DNA from: Streptomyces sp. ML-6
Lineage (GTDB): Bacteria; Actinomycetota; Actinomycetes; Streptomycetales; Streptomycetaceae
Direction of reading: 5' to 3'
Assembly (NCBI RefSeq): GCF_030116705.1
Contig: NZ_JAOTIK010000001.1
Span: forward strand, 1,569,001 to 1,633,000
Length of the DNA: 64,000 nt
Shown: positions 38,122 to 47,425 of the stretch, in pieces
Position numbering within the stretch: position 1 is the first letter of the stretch
Layout of the letters: every line of letters starts with the position of its first letter
Position numbers and translations under genes: made by a program
The notes under the pieces: model-generated
What the model saw: the letters and a program-made list of their open reading frames with translations, nothing else
The model's database searches: none
What the model was told of the DNA's origin: nothing

Positions 38122-40239
38122 TCAGGCGAGACCCGCCTCGCGCATCTGGCGCAACTCCTTCTTCAACTCCCCCACCTCGTCGCGCAGTCGCGCCGCCACC
38201 TCGAACTGGAGGTCCGCGGCGGCCGCCCGCATCCGCTCGGTCATCTCCTCGATGATCCCGGCGAGTTCGGCGGCGGGCCGGTCGGTGACCGTGCCGGTGC
38301 CGGCTGCGGCCTTCTTGCTGCCGGTCTGCTTGGCCAGTGCGGGAACGGGCGCCTTGGCGCCCTTAGTCTGGCGGTAGCCGGTGCCGAGCAGCTGCTCGGT
38401 GTCGACCTCCTCGCGGGCGATCGTCGCGACGATGTCGTTGATCTTCTTCCGCAGGGGCTGCGGGTCGAGACCGCGTTCGGTGTTGTAGGCGATCTGCTTC
38501 TCGCGGCGGCGGTTGGTCTCGTCGATGGCCTGGGCCATCGCCGGGGTGATCGTGTCGGCGTACATGTGGACCTGGCCCGAGACGTTGCGGGCGGCGCGCC
38601 CGATGGTCTGGATCAGGGACGTCCCCGAGCGCAGGAAGCCCTGCTTGTCCGCGTCGAGGATGGCGACGAGCGACACCTCGGGCAGGTCGAGGCCCTCGCG
38701 CAGGAGGTTGATGCCGACCAGTACGTCGTACTCGCCGGAGCGCAGTTCGCGCAGCAGCTCGATGCGGCGCAGCGTGTCGACGTCGCTGTGCAGGTAGCGG
38801 ACCTGGATGCCGAGCTCCAGGAAGTAGTCGGTGAGGTCCTCGGCCATCTTCTTGGTGAGGGTGGTGACCAGGACCCGCTCGTCCTTCTCGGCGCGGATGC
38901 GGATCTCGTGCACCAGGTCGTCGATCTGGCCCTCGGTGGGCTTGACGACGACCTCCGGGTCGACGAGGCCGGTGGGGCGGATGATCTGCTCCACGAAGCC
39001 GTCGCCCCGGGACAGCTCGTACGTGCCGGGGGTGGCGGAGAGGTAGACGGTCTGGCCGATCCGCTCCTGGAACTCCTCCCACTTCAGCGGGCGGTTGTCG
39101 AGCGCGGAGGGCAGCCGGAAGCCGTGGTCGACGAGGGTCCGCTTGCGGGAGGCGTCGCCCTCGTACATCGCGCCGATCTGCGGCACGGTGACGTGCGACT
39201 CGTCGAGGACGAGGAGGAAGTCCTCGGGGAAGTAGTCGAGGAGGGTGTGGGGGGCGGTGCCGGGCGAGCGGCCGTCGAAGTGCATCGAGTAGTTCTCGAC
39301 GCCGGAGCAGGTGCCGATCTGCCGGAGCATCTCGATGTCGTACGTGGTGCGCATCCGCAGCCGCTGGGCCTCCAGCATCTTGCCCTGCTTCTCCAGCTCG
39401 GCGAGGCGCTGCTCCAGCTCCTGCTCGATGCCGTTGACCGCCTTCTCCATGCGCTCGGGGCCCGCGACGTAGTGGCTGGCGGGGAAGACGTGGAGGGAGC
39501 GGTCCTCGCTGATCACCTCGCCGGTGAGCGGGTGGAGGGTGGAGAGCGCCTCGATCTCGTCGCCGAACATCTCGATGCGGACGGCGAGCTCCTCGTAGAC
39601 CGGGAAGATCTCGATGGTGTCGCCGCGGACCCGGAAGGTGCCCCGGGTGAACGCGAGGTCGTTGCGGGTGTACTGGATCTCGACGAAGCGGCGCAGCAGC
39701 TGGTCTCGGTCGATCTCGTCGCCCACCTTGAGGTGGATCATCCGGTCCACGTACTCCTGGGGCGTGCCGAGGCCGTAGATGCAGGAGACGGAGGCGACCA
39801 CGACGACGTCGCGCCGGGTGAGCAGCGAATTCGTCGCGGAGTGGCGCAGCCGCTCGACCTCCTCGTTGATCGAGGAGTCCTTCTCGATGTAGGTGTCCGA
39901 CTGCGGGACGTACGCCTCGGGCTGGTAGTAGTCGTAGTACGAGACGAAGTACTCGACGGCGTTGTTGGGCAGCAGCTCACGGAACTCGTTCGCCAGCTGG
40001 GCCGCGAGCGTCTTGTTCGGCGCCATCACGAGGGTGGGGCGCTGCAGCTTCTCGATCATCCACGCGGTGGTCGCGGACTTGCCGGTGCCGGTCGCGCCGA
40101 GCAGGACGACGTCCTTCTCGTTCGCGCGGATGCGCCGCTCCAGCTCGGCGATGGCCGCGGGCTGGTCGCCGCTGGGCTGGTAGGGACTGACGACCTCGAA
40201 AGGCGCCACCGAACGTTCGATCTTCGAAACGGGCCGCAT
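38122..40239 (-). CDS. uvrB: UvrABC excinuclease subunit B
   Basis: Damage-verifying helicase-like subunit. 705 residues. Motifs in order: [14 protein letters not shown] (Walker A), the beta-hairpin [27 protein letters not shown] (DEAD-like), TIGRAARNV (motif VI) and the C-terminal UVR helix pair ([15 protein letters not shown]) that binds UvrC. ATG at 40239; the open frame beyond it runs into the antisense of the MHYT gene. No clear ribosome site, in line with a leaderless transcript from the promoter motif at 40246-40268. Confidence 0.97.
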   Translation of the reverse strand: MRPVSKIERSVAPFEVVSPYQPSGDQPAAIAELERRIRANEKDVVLLGATGTGKSATTAWMIEKLQRPTLVMAPNKTLAAQLANEFRELLPNNAVEYFVSYYDYYQPEAYVPQSDTYIEKDSSINEEVERLRHSATNSLLTRRDVVVVASVSCIYGLGTPQEYVDRMIHLKVGDEIDRDQLLRRFVEIQYTRNDLAFTRGTFRVRGDTIEIFPVYEELAVRIEMFGDEIEALSTLHPLTGEVISEDRSLHVFPASHYVAGPERMEKAVNGIEQELEQRLAELEKQGKMLEAQRLRMRTTYDIEMLRQIGTCSGVENYSMHFDGRSPGTAPHTLLDYFPEDFLLVLDESHVTVPQIGAMYEGDASRKRTLVDHGFRLPSALDNRPLKWEEFQERIGQTVYLSATPGTYELSRGDGFVEQIIRPTGLVDPEVVVKPTEGQIDDLVHEIRIRAEKDERVLVTTLTKKMAEDLTDYFLELGIQVRYLHSDVDTLRRIELLRELRSGEYDVLVGINLLREGLDLPEVSLVAILDADKQGFLRSGTSLIQTIGRAARNVSGQVHMYADTITPAMAQAIDETNRRREKQIAYNTERGLDPQPLRKKINDIVATIAREEVDTEQLLGTGYRQTKGAKAPVPALAKQTGSKKAAAGTGTVTDRPAAELAGIIEEMTERMRAAAADLQFEVAARLRDEVGELKKELRQMREAGLA

Positions 40240-40245
40240 GGAACC

Positions 40246-40268
40246 ACCGTACGACCCCCCACTGACAA
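40246..40268 (-). promoter_or_regulatory. RecA-independent DNA-damage promoter of uvrB
   Basis: Minus strand: TTGTCAGTG (40260-40268), 8 bases, TACGGT (40246-40251), 6 bases, ATG. This is an exact match to the actinobacterial PafBC-dependent motif TTGTCRGTG-N8-TAnnnT. Confidence 0.85.
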
Positions 40269-40301
40269 CCGGGTCCGTCCGGCCGTTCCGCCGGCCTCCG
40301 G

Positions 40302-41180
40302 TCACCACTCCCCGGGCGGGGCGGGGTCGCGCGGACGGGAGTGGAACGACGCCGGGTCGGCGTGGGTCCCGAACCGCGGCACCTGCCGCTGGACCGGTGT
40401 CCCGGGCGGGCGTCCCGCTCCGTTCGCGGCCCCGGGGTCGTTCCAGTCCGGGGTGCCCAGCACCATCAGGGGGTCGAACATCACGACCACCGCGGCGATG
40501 ACCAGGAAGCAGCCGGGGCCGATCAGCAGCGGCACGAGGGGGGCGGCCGTGGTGCCGGCCACGCTGCCGGAACCGGGGTGCAGATGGACGCTGAGCGCGG
40601 CCATGCCGGTGTAGTGCATGCCGCTCACCGCCACGCCCATCACGACGCTGGCCCCGAGACTGGGCAGGAAACCGTGGATGGACACGGCCGCCCAGAGCGC
40701 CACGGTGGCGGCCACCACGGCGATGACGACGGAGAGGGCCACGGTGACCGTGTCGTACTCCAGCTGTCCGTCCAGACGCATTCCGGCCATGCCCAGGTAG
40801 TGCATGGTGGCCATGCCGAGTCCGGTGATGGTGCCGCCCGTCACCAGTGCCATACGGGTGGCGCCGCGGTATCCGACGAGGAAGATCCCGACGCCGACCA
40901 TGCCGATCGTGACCGCGAGGCTGGCGAAGGTGATCGGCTTGTCGTAGCCGATCACCACTCCTTCGACGGAGAAGCCCATCATCGCGATGAAGTGCATCGT
41001 CCAGATGCCGGAGCCGATGGAGGTCGCACCGAGGGCCAGCCAGCCGGCCTTGAAGGAACGTTCGGTGCGCAGCGAGCGGGTCGTGCAACGCAGTCCGAGA
41101 GCCGCACCGAGGCAGGCCATGAGGAAGGCCGCGACGGGCGTCACCGCCCCGTAGCTGAAACCGTCGATCGTGCCCTGCAT
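40302..41180 (-). CDS. MHYT-domain integral membrane protein
   Basis: 292 residues with seven membrane helices. Three MHYT-type motifs lie at helix ends: [20 protein letters not shown] and [14 protein letters not shown] proteins are thought to sense gases such as O2, CO or NO through metal bound by these residues. In many bacteria the domain is fused to GGDEF or kinase domains, but this one is free-standing with a 60-residue Pro-rich tail. ATG at 41180 with AAGGG upstream. Divergent from the glycerophosphodiesterase gene. Confidence 0.9.
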   Translation of the reverse strand: MQGTIDGFSYGAVTPVAAFLMACLGAALGLRCTTRSLRTERSFKAGWLALGATSIGSGIWTMHFIAMMGFSVEGVVIGYDKPITFASLAVTIGMVGVGIFLVGYRGATRMALVTGGTITGLGMATMHYLGMAGMRLDGQLEYDTVTVALSVVIAVVAATVALWAAVSIHGFLPSLGASVVMGVAVSGMHYTGMAALSVHLHPGSGSVAGTTAAPLVPLLIGPGCFLVIAAVVVMFDPLMVLGTPDWNDPGAANGAGRPPGTPVQRQVPRFGTHADPASFHSRPRDPAPPGEW

Positions 41181-41395
41181 GCTCGTACGCCCTTCGCGGA
41201 AGCCCGGGTCCGGAGGTGACCCTAAAGCGCGAGGCCCGGCAGACAAACAGAAGAGCTGCATCTTATAGACACGGAAATCGGCCCGTTACCCGGTGTCGCC
41301 GACGGCGTTCACGTTGTGGCCATCCTTCGCCTGTCCCCCGTTGGGGCACGGCTGTCACTCTCGGCCCTGCCGCAACTCTGACGCAAGGAGTACCC

Positions 41396-42352
41396 GTGTA
41401 CGCACGCACCGCAACCGCCGTCCTCACCGCCGCAGCCGTGATGGGGACCGGCGCGCTGCTGATGTCGTCCACCGACACCCGGACCACGAGCAGGACCACG
41501 GCCGCGGCCGGGCACACGGCCACGGTCACCGATGTCCGGACCGTCAGCGCCCGGACCGGGGGCCCGGGGCGGGGCGGCCCCGTCGTCTTCGCCCACCGGG
41601 GCGCCTCGGCGTACGCGCCGGAGAACACCCTGGCCGCCGTCGACAAGGCCGACGACCTGGGCATCGACTGGGTGGAGAACGACGTCCAGCTCTCCAAGGA
41701 CGGTGTGCTGGTGGTCATGCACGACACCGATCTGAGGCGGACCACGAACGTCGAGGAGGTCTTCCCCGACCGGACCTCGTGGGCGGTGAAGGACTTCACG
41801 GCCGCAGAGATCGCCAGGCTGGACGCGGGCAGCTGGTTCGGGCCGGAGTTCGCCGGGGCCCGGGTGCCCACCCTCGGGCAGTACCTGAACCGGGTGGAGC
41901 GCAACCGGCAGAAGCTGCTGCTGGAGATCAAGAGCCCCGAGATCTACCCGGGCATCGAGAAGGCGACCCTGCGGGAGCTGCGCCGGCAGGGGTGGCTCGA
42001 CCGCGACCACGTGAAGAACCGGCTCGTCATCCAGAGCTTCGGCGCCGAGAGCGTGAAGAAGGTGCACCAGCAGCGTCCCGACGTCACGACCGGTTTCCTC
42101 GGCACTCCCGCGGTGGCCGACCTTCCCTCGTACGCGGCCTTCACCGACCAGATCAACCCCTCCCACTCCTCGGTCACGGCCGACTACGTGACCGCGGTGC
42201 ACGCGTTGAAGGGCGCTCACAAGAAGCGGCTCCGGGTCAACACCTGGACGGTCAACGACGCGGCGACCGCGAAGCGGCTGGCGGGCCTCGGCGTGGACGG
42301 GATCATCACCAACAACCCCGACGTGGTGCGCGAGGCCACGGGCCGGGGCTGA
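41396..42352 (+). CDS. Secreted glycerophosphodiester phosphodiesterase
   Basis: 318 residues. A signal peptide (ATAVLTAAAVMGTGALLMSS) and a Thr-rich linker precede the GDPD domain. AHRGASAYAPENTLAAV, WVENDVQLSKDG, VVMHDTDLRRTTN and LLEIKSPE supply the expected metal and catalytic residues, including the His pair. It would release glycerol-3-phosphate from phospholipid head groups or teichoic acid outside the cell. GTG at 41396 with AAGGAG five bases upstream. Confidence 0.92.
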   Translation: MYARTATAVLTAAAVMGTGALLMSSTDTRTTSRTTAAAGHTATVTDVRTVSARTGGPGRGGPVVFAHRGASAYAPENTLAAVDKADDLGIDWVENDVQLSKDGVLVVMHDTDLRRTTNVEEVFPDRTSWAVKDFTAAEIARLDAGSWFGPEFAGARVPTLGQYLNRVERNRQKLLLEIKSPEIYPGIEKATLRELRRQGWLDRDHVKNRLVIQSFGAESVKKVHQQRPDVTTGFLGTPAVADLPSYAAFTDQINPSHSSVTADYVTAVHALKGAHKKRLRVNTWTVNDAATAKRLAGLGVDGIITNNPDVVREATGRG

Positions 42353-42429
42353 CGGCCCGGGTCCGCCCCGGTCCCGGGTCCGGCCCATCGGCCGGTCCCG
42401 GCGCCGCGGCCGGTCGATGCTCCTCTTGG

Positions 42430-42452
42430 CTGTCAGTGGCCGGTCGTACCGT
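42430..42452 (+). promoter_or_regulatory. RecA-independent DNA-damage promoter of the alkyltransferase gene
   Basis: CTGTCAGTG (42430-42438), 8 bases, TACCGT (42447-42452), 6 bases, ATG at 42459. One mismatch to TTGTCRGTG-N8-TAnnnT, with the same -10 to start-codon distance as uvrB. Confidence 0.75.
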
Positions 42453-42458
42453 GGTCCC

Positions 42459-43001
42459 ATGAACAGCAACGGGGTCGTCGAGTGGGCCGTCGTCGGGAGC
42501 GACATCGGTCCGCTGCTCCTTGCCGCGACCGGTACGGGCCTGGTGAGCGTGGTGTTCCACGCCCGTCCCGAGGTGTGCGGGAAGGCCGTCGGACAGCTGC
42601 GGGCCCGACTGGGCGCGGAGCCGGTGGAGAGTCCCGGTTCCGCCCGGCTCGCCGAGCCGATACGGCAGCTCGCGGCGTATTTCGCGGGTTCGTCGCGGGA
42701 GTTCTCGCTCGCCCTGGACTGGTCGCTGACCTCCGGTTTCAACCGCCAGGTGCTCCGCGAGCTGGCGGCGGGGGTGCCGTACGGGACGGTCGTCGGGTAC
42801 GGGGACCTCGCCGAGCGGGTCGGGCAGCCGGGGGCCGCGCAGGCGGTCGGGGCGGCGATGGGCTCCAACCCGCTTCCGGTGGTGGTGCCGTGCCACCGGG
42901 TGGTGGAGAGCGGCGGCGGACTCGGCGGGTTCGGCGGTGGACTCGAAACGAAGCGGAAGCTGCTGGCCCTGGAGGGCGTGCTGCCGCAGCCGTTGTTCTG
43001 A
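42459..43001 (+). CDS. ogt: Methylated-DNA--protein-cysteine methyltransferase
   Basis: 180 residues. Removes alkyl groups from O6-alkylguanine by transfer to its own Cys145 in VVPCHRVVE. The DNA-binding helix region FNRQVLRELAAGVPYGTVVGYGDLA precedes it and GLGGFGGGLETKRKLL follows, all normal for the family. The N-terminal domain lacks an Ada zinc site, so it is the stand-alone repair enzyme. No ribosome site; probably leaderless from the damage promoter. Confidence 0.94.
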   Translation: MNSNGVVEWAVVGSDIGPLLLAATGTGLVSVVFHARPEVCGKAVGQLRARLGAEPVESPGSARLAEPIRQLAAYFAGSSREFSLALDWSLTSGFNRQVLRELAAGVPYGTVVGYGDLAERVGQPGAAQAVGAAMGSNPLPVVVPCHRVVESGGGLGGFGGGLETKRKLLALEGVLPQPLF

Positions 43002-43047
43002 GCGCCTCCCTCGGCACCGGGATGCAAGCATTCCTCGCCGCCGAGCT

Positions 43048-43195
43048 CCGAGCTGCCTTCGGGGCCGGGTTACGAACGCCTTTCGGTGGCGGGTGCCAAG
43101 CGGCCTTCGGTGCCGGGTTCCGAGCTGCCTTCGGGGCCGGGTTACGAACGCCTTTCGGTGGCGGGTGCCAAGCGGCCTTCGGTGCCGGGTTCCGA
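43048..43195. repeat. 72-bp tandem repeat built of 24-bp subunits
   Basis: Two exact 72-bp copies (43048-43119, 43120-43191) and the start of a third. Each 72-mer is three diverged 24-bp units sharing a TTCGG-GCCGGGTT-like core. It lies between the alkyltransferase and MFS genes. In one plus frame it reads as 8-residue repeats, but no gene of its own is supported. Confidence 0.95.
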
Positions 43196-43277
43196 ATGCT
43201 CTTCAGCACCGGCCCGGGCCGCCCGGATCGGCCCGAACCCGGTTTCGTACCTGCGTACGGGCTGGCACACTGCGTCA

Positions 43278-44633
43278 GTGACCAACCCCCTTGACGCTCC
43301 TGACACCCCCGCCGGGTCCGGCCGCCCCGAGGCCGCCCGGGTCACGGCAGCCGCGTTGCCCGCGCTGCAACGCAGAACGTCCGTGGTGCTCATAGCCAGC
43401 CAGATACTCGGCGGCCTCGGTGTGCCGATCGGCATCGCGCTGGCCCCCGTACTGGCCACGGAGGTGAGCGGGTCCGAGGCCCTGTCCGGGCTGGCTCCCA
43501 CCGCTTCGGTGGCGGGGACCGCCCTGCTCTCGCTGCCGCTGGCGGCGCTGATGACCTCGCGCGGCCGGCGCCCCGGCCTCGTGCTGGCCTATCTGATCGG
43601 TGCGCTCGGCGCGGGGCTCGTGGTCGTGTCCACCCTCGTGGAGAGCTTCCCCCTGCTGCTGCTCGGCATGGCCGCGTTCGGTGCCGGTTCCTCGGCCAAT
43701 CTGCAGGCCCGGTTCGCCGCCGCGGACCTGGCCGAGCCGGACCGGCGGGCCCGGGCGATCTCCACCGTCATCTGGGCCACCACGATCGGTTCCGTCCTCG
43801 GGCCGAACATCGCCGCCCCGGTGGGCCGCCTCTTCCGCGGCACGGCGATATCCGAGGAGGCGGGGCCGTTCTTCTTCGCGGCCGGGATCTTCCTGCTGGC
43901 CGCCGTGGTGGTCGGGGCACTGCTGCGGCCCGACCCCCTGCTCACCGCGCGGGCCCTGGCCCCGCAGGACGAGGGGTCGCCGGCGGGCCGTTCGCTGCGG
44001 GCGGGCATCGCGGCGGTCCGGGCCTCGCCGATGGCGCGGCTGGCGCTGGTGACCGTGGCCGTCTCGCACACCACGATGGTCTCGATCATGGTGATGACCC
44101 CGGTGGACCTGGGCCACCACGGCGCCGGGCTCCAGCTGATCGGCCTGGTCATCAGCGGTCACATCATGGGCATGTACGCGTTCTCCCCCGTGATGGGCTG
44201 GCTGTCGGACCGCTTCGGCCGGCTCGCCGTGATCGGCCTGGCGGCCGGGCTGCTCTGTTGCGCCGCGCTGCTGGCCGGTACCGCGGGCCCCAGCCACGGG
44301 CAGACGGCGGCCGGTCTCTTCCTGCTCGGACTGGGCTGGTCGGCGGGGCTCGTCGCCGGTTCGGCGCTGCTCACCGACTCCGTGCCCCAGGCGGCCCGCG
44401 CCGCCGTGCAGGGCCTGTCGGACCTGACCATGAACACGGCGGCGGGCATCGGCGGAGCGGTCGCCGGGGTCATCGTCGCGCGGGCGAGCTACGGCTGGCT
44501 GAACGCGGTGGGGGCGTGCCTGCTGCTGCCGATGGCGGCGCTGGCACTGCGCCGGGTCCTCACCCGCCCCGCCCCCACGCACCCGGGGCCGGAGCCGGCC
44601 CCGGCCCCGGCCGACACGATCGGGAAGCAGTGA
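43278..44633 (+). CDS. MFS transporter
   Basis: 451 residues with 12 predicted membrane helices, major facilitator superfamily. The first cytoplasmic loop has TSRGRRPGL and the equivalent second-half loop has GWLSDRFGRL, the pseudo-twofold family signature. No specificity is visible; drug-efflux-like relatives are common. The GTG at 43278 is the first plausible start after the repeat region; there is no strong ribosome site. The C-terminus is Pro-rich. Confidence 0.87.
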   Translation: MTNPLDAPDTPAGSGRPEAARVTAAALPALQRRTSVVLIASQILGGLGVPIGIALAPVLATEVSGSEALSGLAPTASVAGTALLSLPLAALMTSRGRRPGLVLAYLIGALGAGLVVVSTLVESFPLLLLGMAAFGAGSSANLQARFAAADLAEPDRRARAISTVIWATTIGSVLGPNIAAPVGRLFRGTAISEEAGPFFFAAGIFLLAAVVVGALLRPDPLLTARALAPQDEGSPAGRSLRAGIAAVRASPMARLALVTVAVSHTTMVSIMVMTPVDLGHHGAGLQLIGLVISGHIMGMYAFSPVMGWLSDRFGRLAVIGLAAGLLCCAALLAGTAGPSHGQTAAGLFLLGLGWSAGLVAGSALLTDSVPQAARAAVQGLSDLTMNTAAGIGGAVAGVIVARASYGWLNAVGACLLLPMAALALRRVLTRPAPTHPGPEPAPAPADTIGKQ

Positions 44634-44729
44634 CGGTACGACGCGTGGGGCCCGGTGAGCCCGGGCCCGGTGGACCGGGCGTCGGTGAGCCGGGGCTGGT
44701 GGACCGGGGCCCGTGTCGACCAGGGTGCC

Positions 44730-45092
44730 TCAGGAGCTGATGTGGTACGCCTTGCGCAGCGTCTCGTGCACGGTCCACGTCGTACGGTCGCCCTCGCGCA
44801 GCACACAGGCGTCGCCCGGGCCGATCTCCATCGTCGCCCCGCCCTCGACGGCCACGGTCGCGCGCCCGCTGACGACCACGAAGAGTTCGTTGGCCTCGGT
44901 GTCGGTGACCACCCCGGGGGTGATCTGCCAGATCCCGCGCACCTGCTTCCCGTCGGGGGACTCCCAGAGCACCTTGCCCGTCACCACGGGTTCGCCCGAG
45001 ACGATCTGCGCGGGGTCGAGCGGTTCGGGTTCGAGTTCGGCATCCGGAATGTGCACGACGAACGAGGCAGCGGACTGATCAATAGTGGTCAT
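44730..45092 (-). CDS. Cupin-domain protein
   Basis: 120 residues, a single small cupin barrel. The region ELFVVVSGRATVAVEGG with GPGDACVLREGDRTTW matches the two cupin motifs, though the usual metal histidines are mostly absent, so a metal-free role is possible. ATG at 45092. Function unknown. Convergent with the MFS gene and divergent from psuG. Confidence 0.8.
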   Translation of the reverse strand: MTTIDQSAASFVVHIPDAELEPEPLDPAQIVSGEPVVTGKVLWESPDGKQVRGIWQITPGVVTDTEANELFVVVSGRATVAVEGGATMEIGPGDACVLREGDRTTWTVHETLRKAYHISS

Positions 45093-45331
45093 GCCCGGTC
45101 ACCCTAATGCCCCTCCCCCTGGGCCCGTCGGCCACGGCACCGTAGCGGAAGCGGCATCGGCGAACCGTGCGGCGCCCGCGTCGCCCCCGCCCCCGCCCCG
45201 CCGCTCATCGGATGCACCCCTCGCACCACCCATGTCGCGCGGGATCCGCCCGTGCGCCCCGTCCGCGCCGTGCGAGCCCCTCGTCCCCGTCCCACGTTTG
45301 AGGCGGGCACCCCCGCGACAGGGATGTGGAC

Positions 45332-46369
45332 ATGTCATCGAATGCGTCGCACAGCGCAGATTCCCACGCCCCCGCCCTCTCCACCGAGGTACGGGCGGCC
45401 CTCGCCACGCACCACCCCGTCGTGGCCCTGGAGTCGACGATCATCGCCCACGGCCTGCCGCGCCCCCGCAATCTGCGGGTGGCCGAGGAACTCGAAGGGC
45501 TCGTGCGGTCCGCCGGGGCGGTTCCCGCCACGATCGCCGTGCTCGACGGAAGGGCCCATATCGGCCTGGACAAGGCCCAGTTGGAACGGGTCGCCACGGA
45601 CCCGGCGATGCGGAAGCTGGGGCATCGCGACCTCGCCCCCGCCCTGGCCACGGGTGCGAGCGGGGCCACGACCGTGTCCGCGACCGCGTTCCTGGCCGCC
45701 CGCGCGGGGCTGCGCGTCTTCGCGACGGGCGGCCTCGGCGGCGTGCACCGGGAATGGACGCGGACCCAGGACGAGTCCGCCGACCTCCGGCTCCTCGCCC
45801 GGACCGGCATCACCGTGGTGTGCGCTGGGGTGAAATCGATCCTGGACGTCCCCGCGACGTTGCAGCGCCTGGAGACACTCGGCGTCCCGGTGCTCGGTTA
45901 CGGCACCGACCGTTTCCCCGGCTTCTACCTCAACGACTCGGGCGAACCGGTCGACTGGACGGTGCGGTCGCCCGAGGAGGTCGCGGACGTGATGCGGGCG
46001 CAGGACGCGCTCGGCGGCCCCGGGACCGCGCTCGTGGTCGCCAACCCCGTGCCCGTGGCGGAACAGCTGGACCCGGCGCTCCACGACCGCGTGCTGGCCG
46101 AGGCCCTGGAGGAGTGCCGGGAGCGCGGCGTCGAGGGGCAGGCCGTCACCCCGTTCCTGCTGGAGCGTCTGGTGCGCGGGACCGGGGGCGCCTCGCTGGA
46201 GGCCAACCTGGCGGCCGTACGGGGAAACGTCTCGCTCGCCGCGCGGATCTCCGGCGCGTGGACGGCCGCCGTACGGGATCCGGCGTCGCACCGGGGCTCT
46301 GCGCCGCACGCCGACCCGGCATCGCACCCGGACCCGGGGCCGCGTCCGGACCCGGCGGCCGGCCGATGA
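45332..46369 (+). CDS. psuG: Pseudouridine-5'-phosphate glycosidase
   Basis: Cleaves pseudouridine 5'-phosphate to uracil and ribose 5-phosphate. 345 residues. VALESTIIAHGLPRPRN at the N-terminus, ATGGLGGVHREW and CAGVKSILDVPATL are characteristic. The ATG at 45332 has AGGG eight bases upstream; a GTG two codons earlier is too close to that site. The C-terminus has a His/Pro/Asp-rich extension of about 35 residues beyond the usual end. It overlaps psuK by ATGA. Confidence 0.93.
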   Translation: MSSNASHSADSHAPALSTEVRAALATHHPVVALESTIIAHGLPRPRNLRVAEELEGLVRSAGAVPATIAVLDGRAHIGLDKAQLERVATDPAMRKLGHRDLAPALATGASGATTVSATAFLAARAGLRVFATGGLGGVHREWTRTQDESADLRLLARTGITVVCAGVKSILDVPATLQRLETLGVPVLGYGTDRFPGFYLNDSGEPVDWTVRSPEEVADVMRAQDALGGPGTALVVANPVPVAEQLDPALHDRVLAEALEECRERGVEGQAVTPFLLERLVRGTGGASLEANLAAVRGNVSLAARISGAWTAAVRDPASHRGSAPHADPASHPDPGPRPDPAAGR

Positions 46370-47262
46370 CCGACGGCGGGCTGCTCGTCATCGGGGACGT
46401 GGTCACGGATGTGGTGGCCCGGCACGCGACGGCACTGGTCCACGGCACGGACACCCCGGCCCGCATCCGCACCCTCCCCGGCGGGGCGGGGGCCAACGTC
46501 GCGTGCTGGGCGGCCCGTTCGGGCTGCCGCGACGTGCGGTTGCTGGCCCGGGTCGGCGCCGACAGCGCGGACTGGCACCGGGACGCGCTGCAACGGGCGG
46601 GAGTGCGCTGCCTGTTGGCCGTGGACGACGAGGAGCCGACCGCCACCGTCGTCGCCCTCGTCGATTCCGCCGCCGAGCGCACCTTCCTCACCGACAGCGG
46701 CGCGGTGCTCCGCCTCTCCCCCGCCGACTGGTCGCCCTCGTTGCTGGACGGCGTCGCCCACCTCCATCTCTCCGGGTACCTCCTCTTCGCCGCGACGAGC
46801 CGGTCGACGGCGCTGCTCGCCCTGCGGGAGGCCCGGCGGCGCCGGATTCCGGTGAGCGTGGACCCGGCCTCGGCGGGCTTCCTCGCCGAGCTGGGCGCCG
46901 ACCGGTTCCTGACGGCGGTGGAGGGTGTCGATCTGCTGCTGCCCAACGCGGACGAGGCCCGGTTCCTCACCGGCCTGCCCGAACCGGCCGACGCCGCCGC
47001 CAAGTTGAGTCTCCTGGCCGGCCGGGTGGTCGTCACGCTCGGCGCGGACGGGGCGCTGCTGGCCGCCGCCGGTGCGGTCGTCCGGCACGTCCCGGGCGTC
47101 CGGGCGGGCGGCGCCGTGGACTCGACGGGTGCGGGCGACGCGTTCACCGGCGGTTTCCTGGCGGCGCACCTGGCCGGGGCGGACGACGTCTCGGCCGTGG
47201 CGGCGGGCTGCCGGGCGGGGGCGGAGGCGGTCACGACCGTGGGCGGCCGCCCCGGCCCGTAA
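46366..47262 (+). CDS. psuK: PfkB-family carbohydrate kinase, probable pseudouridine kinase
   Basis: 298 residues. PfkB signatures are both present: PGGAGANVACWAARSG near the N-terminus and AVDSTGAGDAFTGGF with the catalytic Asp near the C-terminus. The specificity call rests on translational coupling to psuG, since PsuK makes the phosphate that PsuG cleaves. Together they salvage pseudouridine from RNA turnover. Confidence 0.87.
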   Translation: MTDGGLLVIGDVVTDVVARHATALVHGTDTPARIRTLPGGAGANVACWAARSGCRDVRLLARVGADSADWHRDALQRAGVRCLLAVDDEEPTATVVALVDSAAERTFLTDSGAVLRLSPADWSPSLLDGVAHLHLSGYLLFAATSRSTALLALREARRRRIPVSVDPASAGFLAELGADRFLTAVEGVDLLLPNADEARFLTGLPEPADAAAKLSLLAGRVVVTLGADGALLAAAGAVVRHVPGVRAGGAVDSTGAGDAFTGGFLAAHLAGADDVSAVAAGCRAGAEAVTTVGGRPGP

Positions 47263-47324
47263 CACACCGACCGCACCGGCCACCCCGGCCGCACTGGTAC
47301 GAGGACAGCGGCGCCGGTCCGGGC

Positions 47325-47351
47325 CGAGTCGGCTCGATGCGGGCCGACTCG
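47325..47351 (+). terminator. Weak hairpin after psuGK
   Basis: 8-bp stem (47325-47332 with 47344-47351) with an 11-base loop in a stretch of repeated CGAGTCGG-like words. Confidence 0.45.
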
Positions 47352-47425
47352 ACACGGGCCAGTCCGGGTCGAGTCGGGTCAGGTCCGATTCGGTTCGGTT
47401 CGGGCCGGGAGGTCCGGCCGGTCCG

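Noticed and set aside
40211..40233. GAACGTTC and TTCGA...TCGAA words near the uvrB start as a LexA box
   Set aside because: They lie inside the coding sequence and lack the GAAC-N4-GTTC spacing; the RecA-independent motif explains regulation better.
42482..43294. 270-codon plus frame covering ogt and the 72-bp repeat
   Set aside because: It is out of frame with ogt; only the repeat part looks ordered, as any repeat would.
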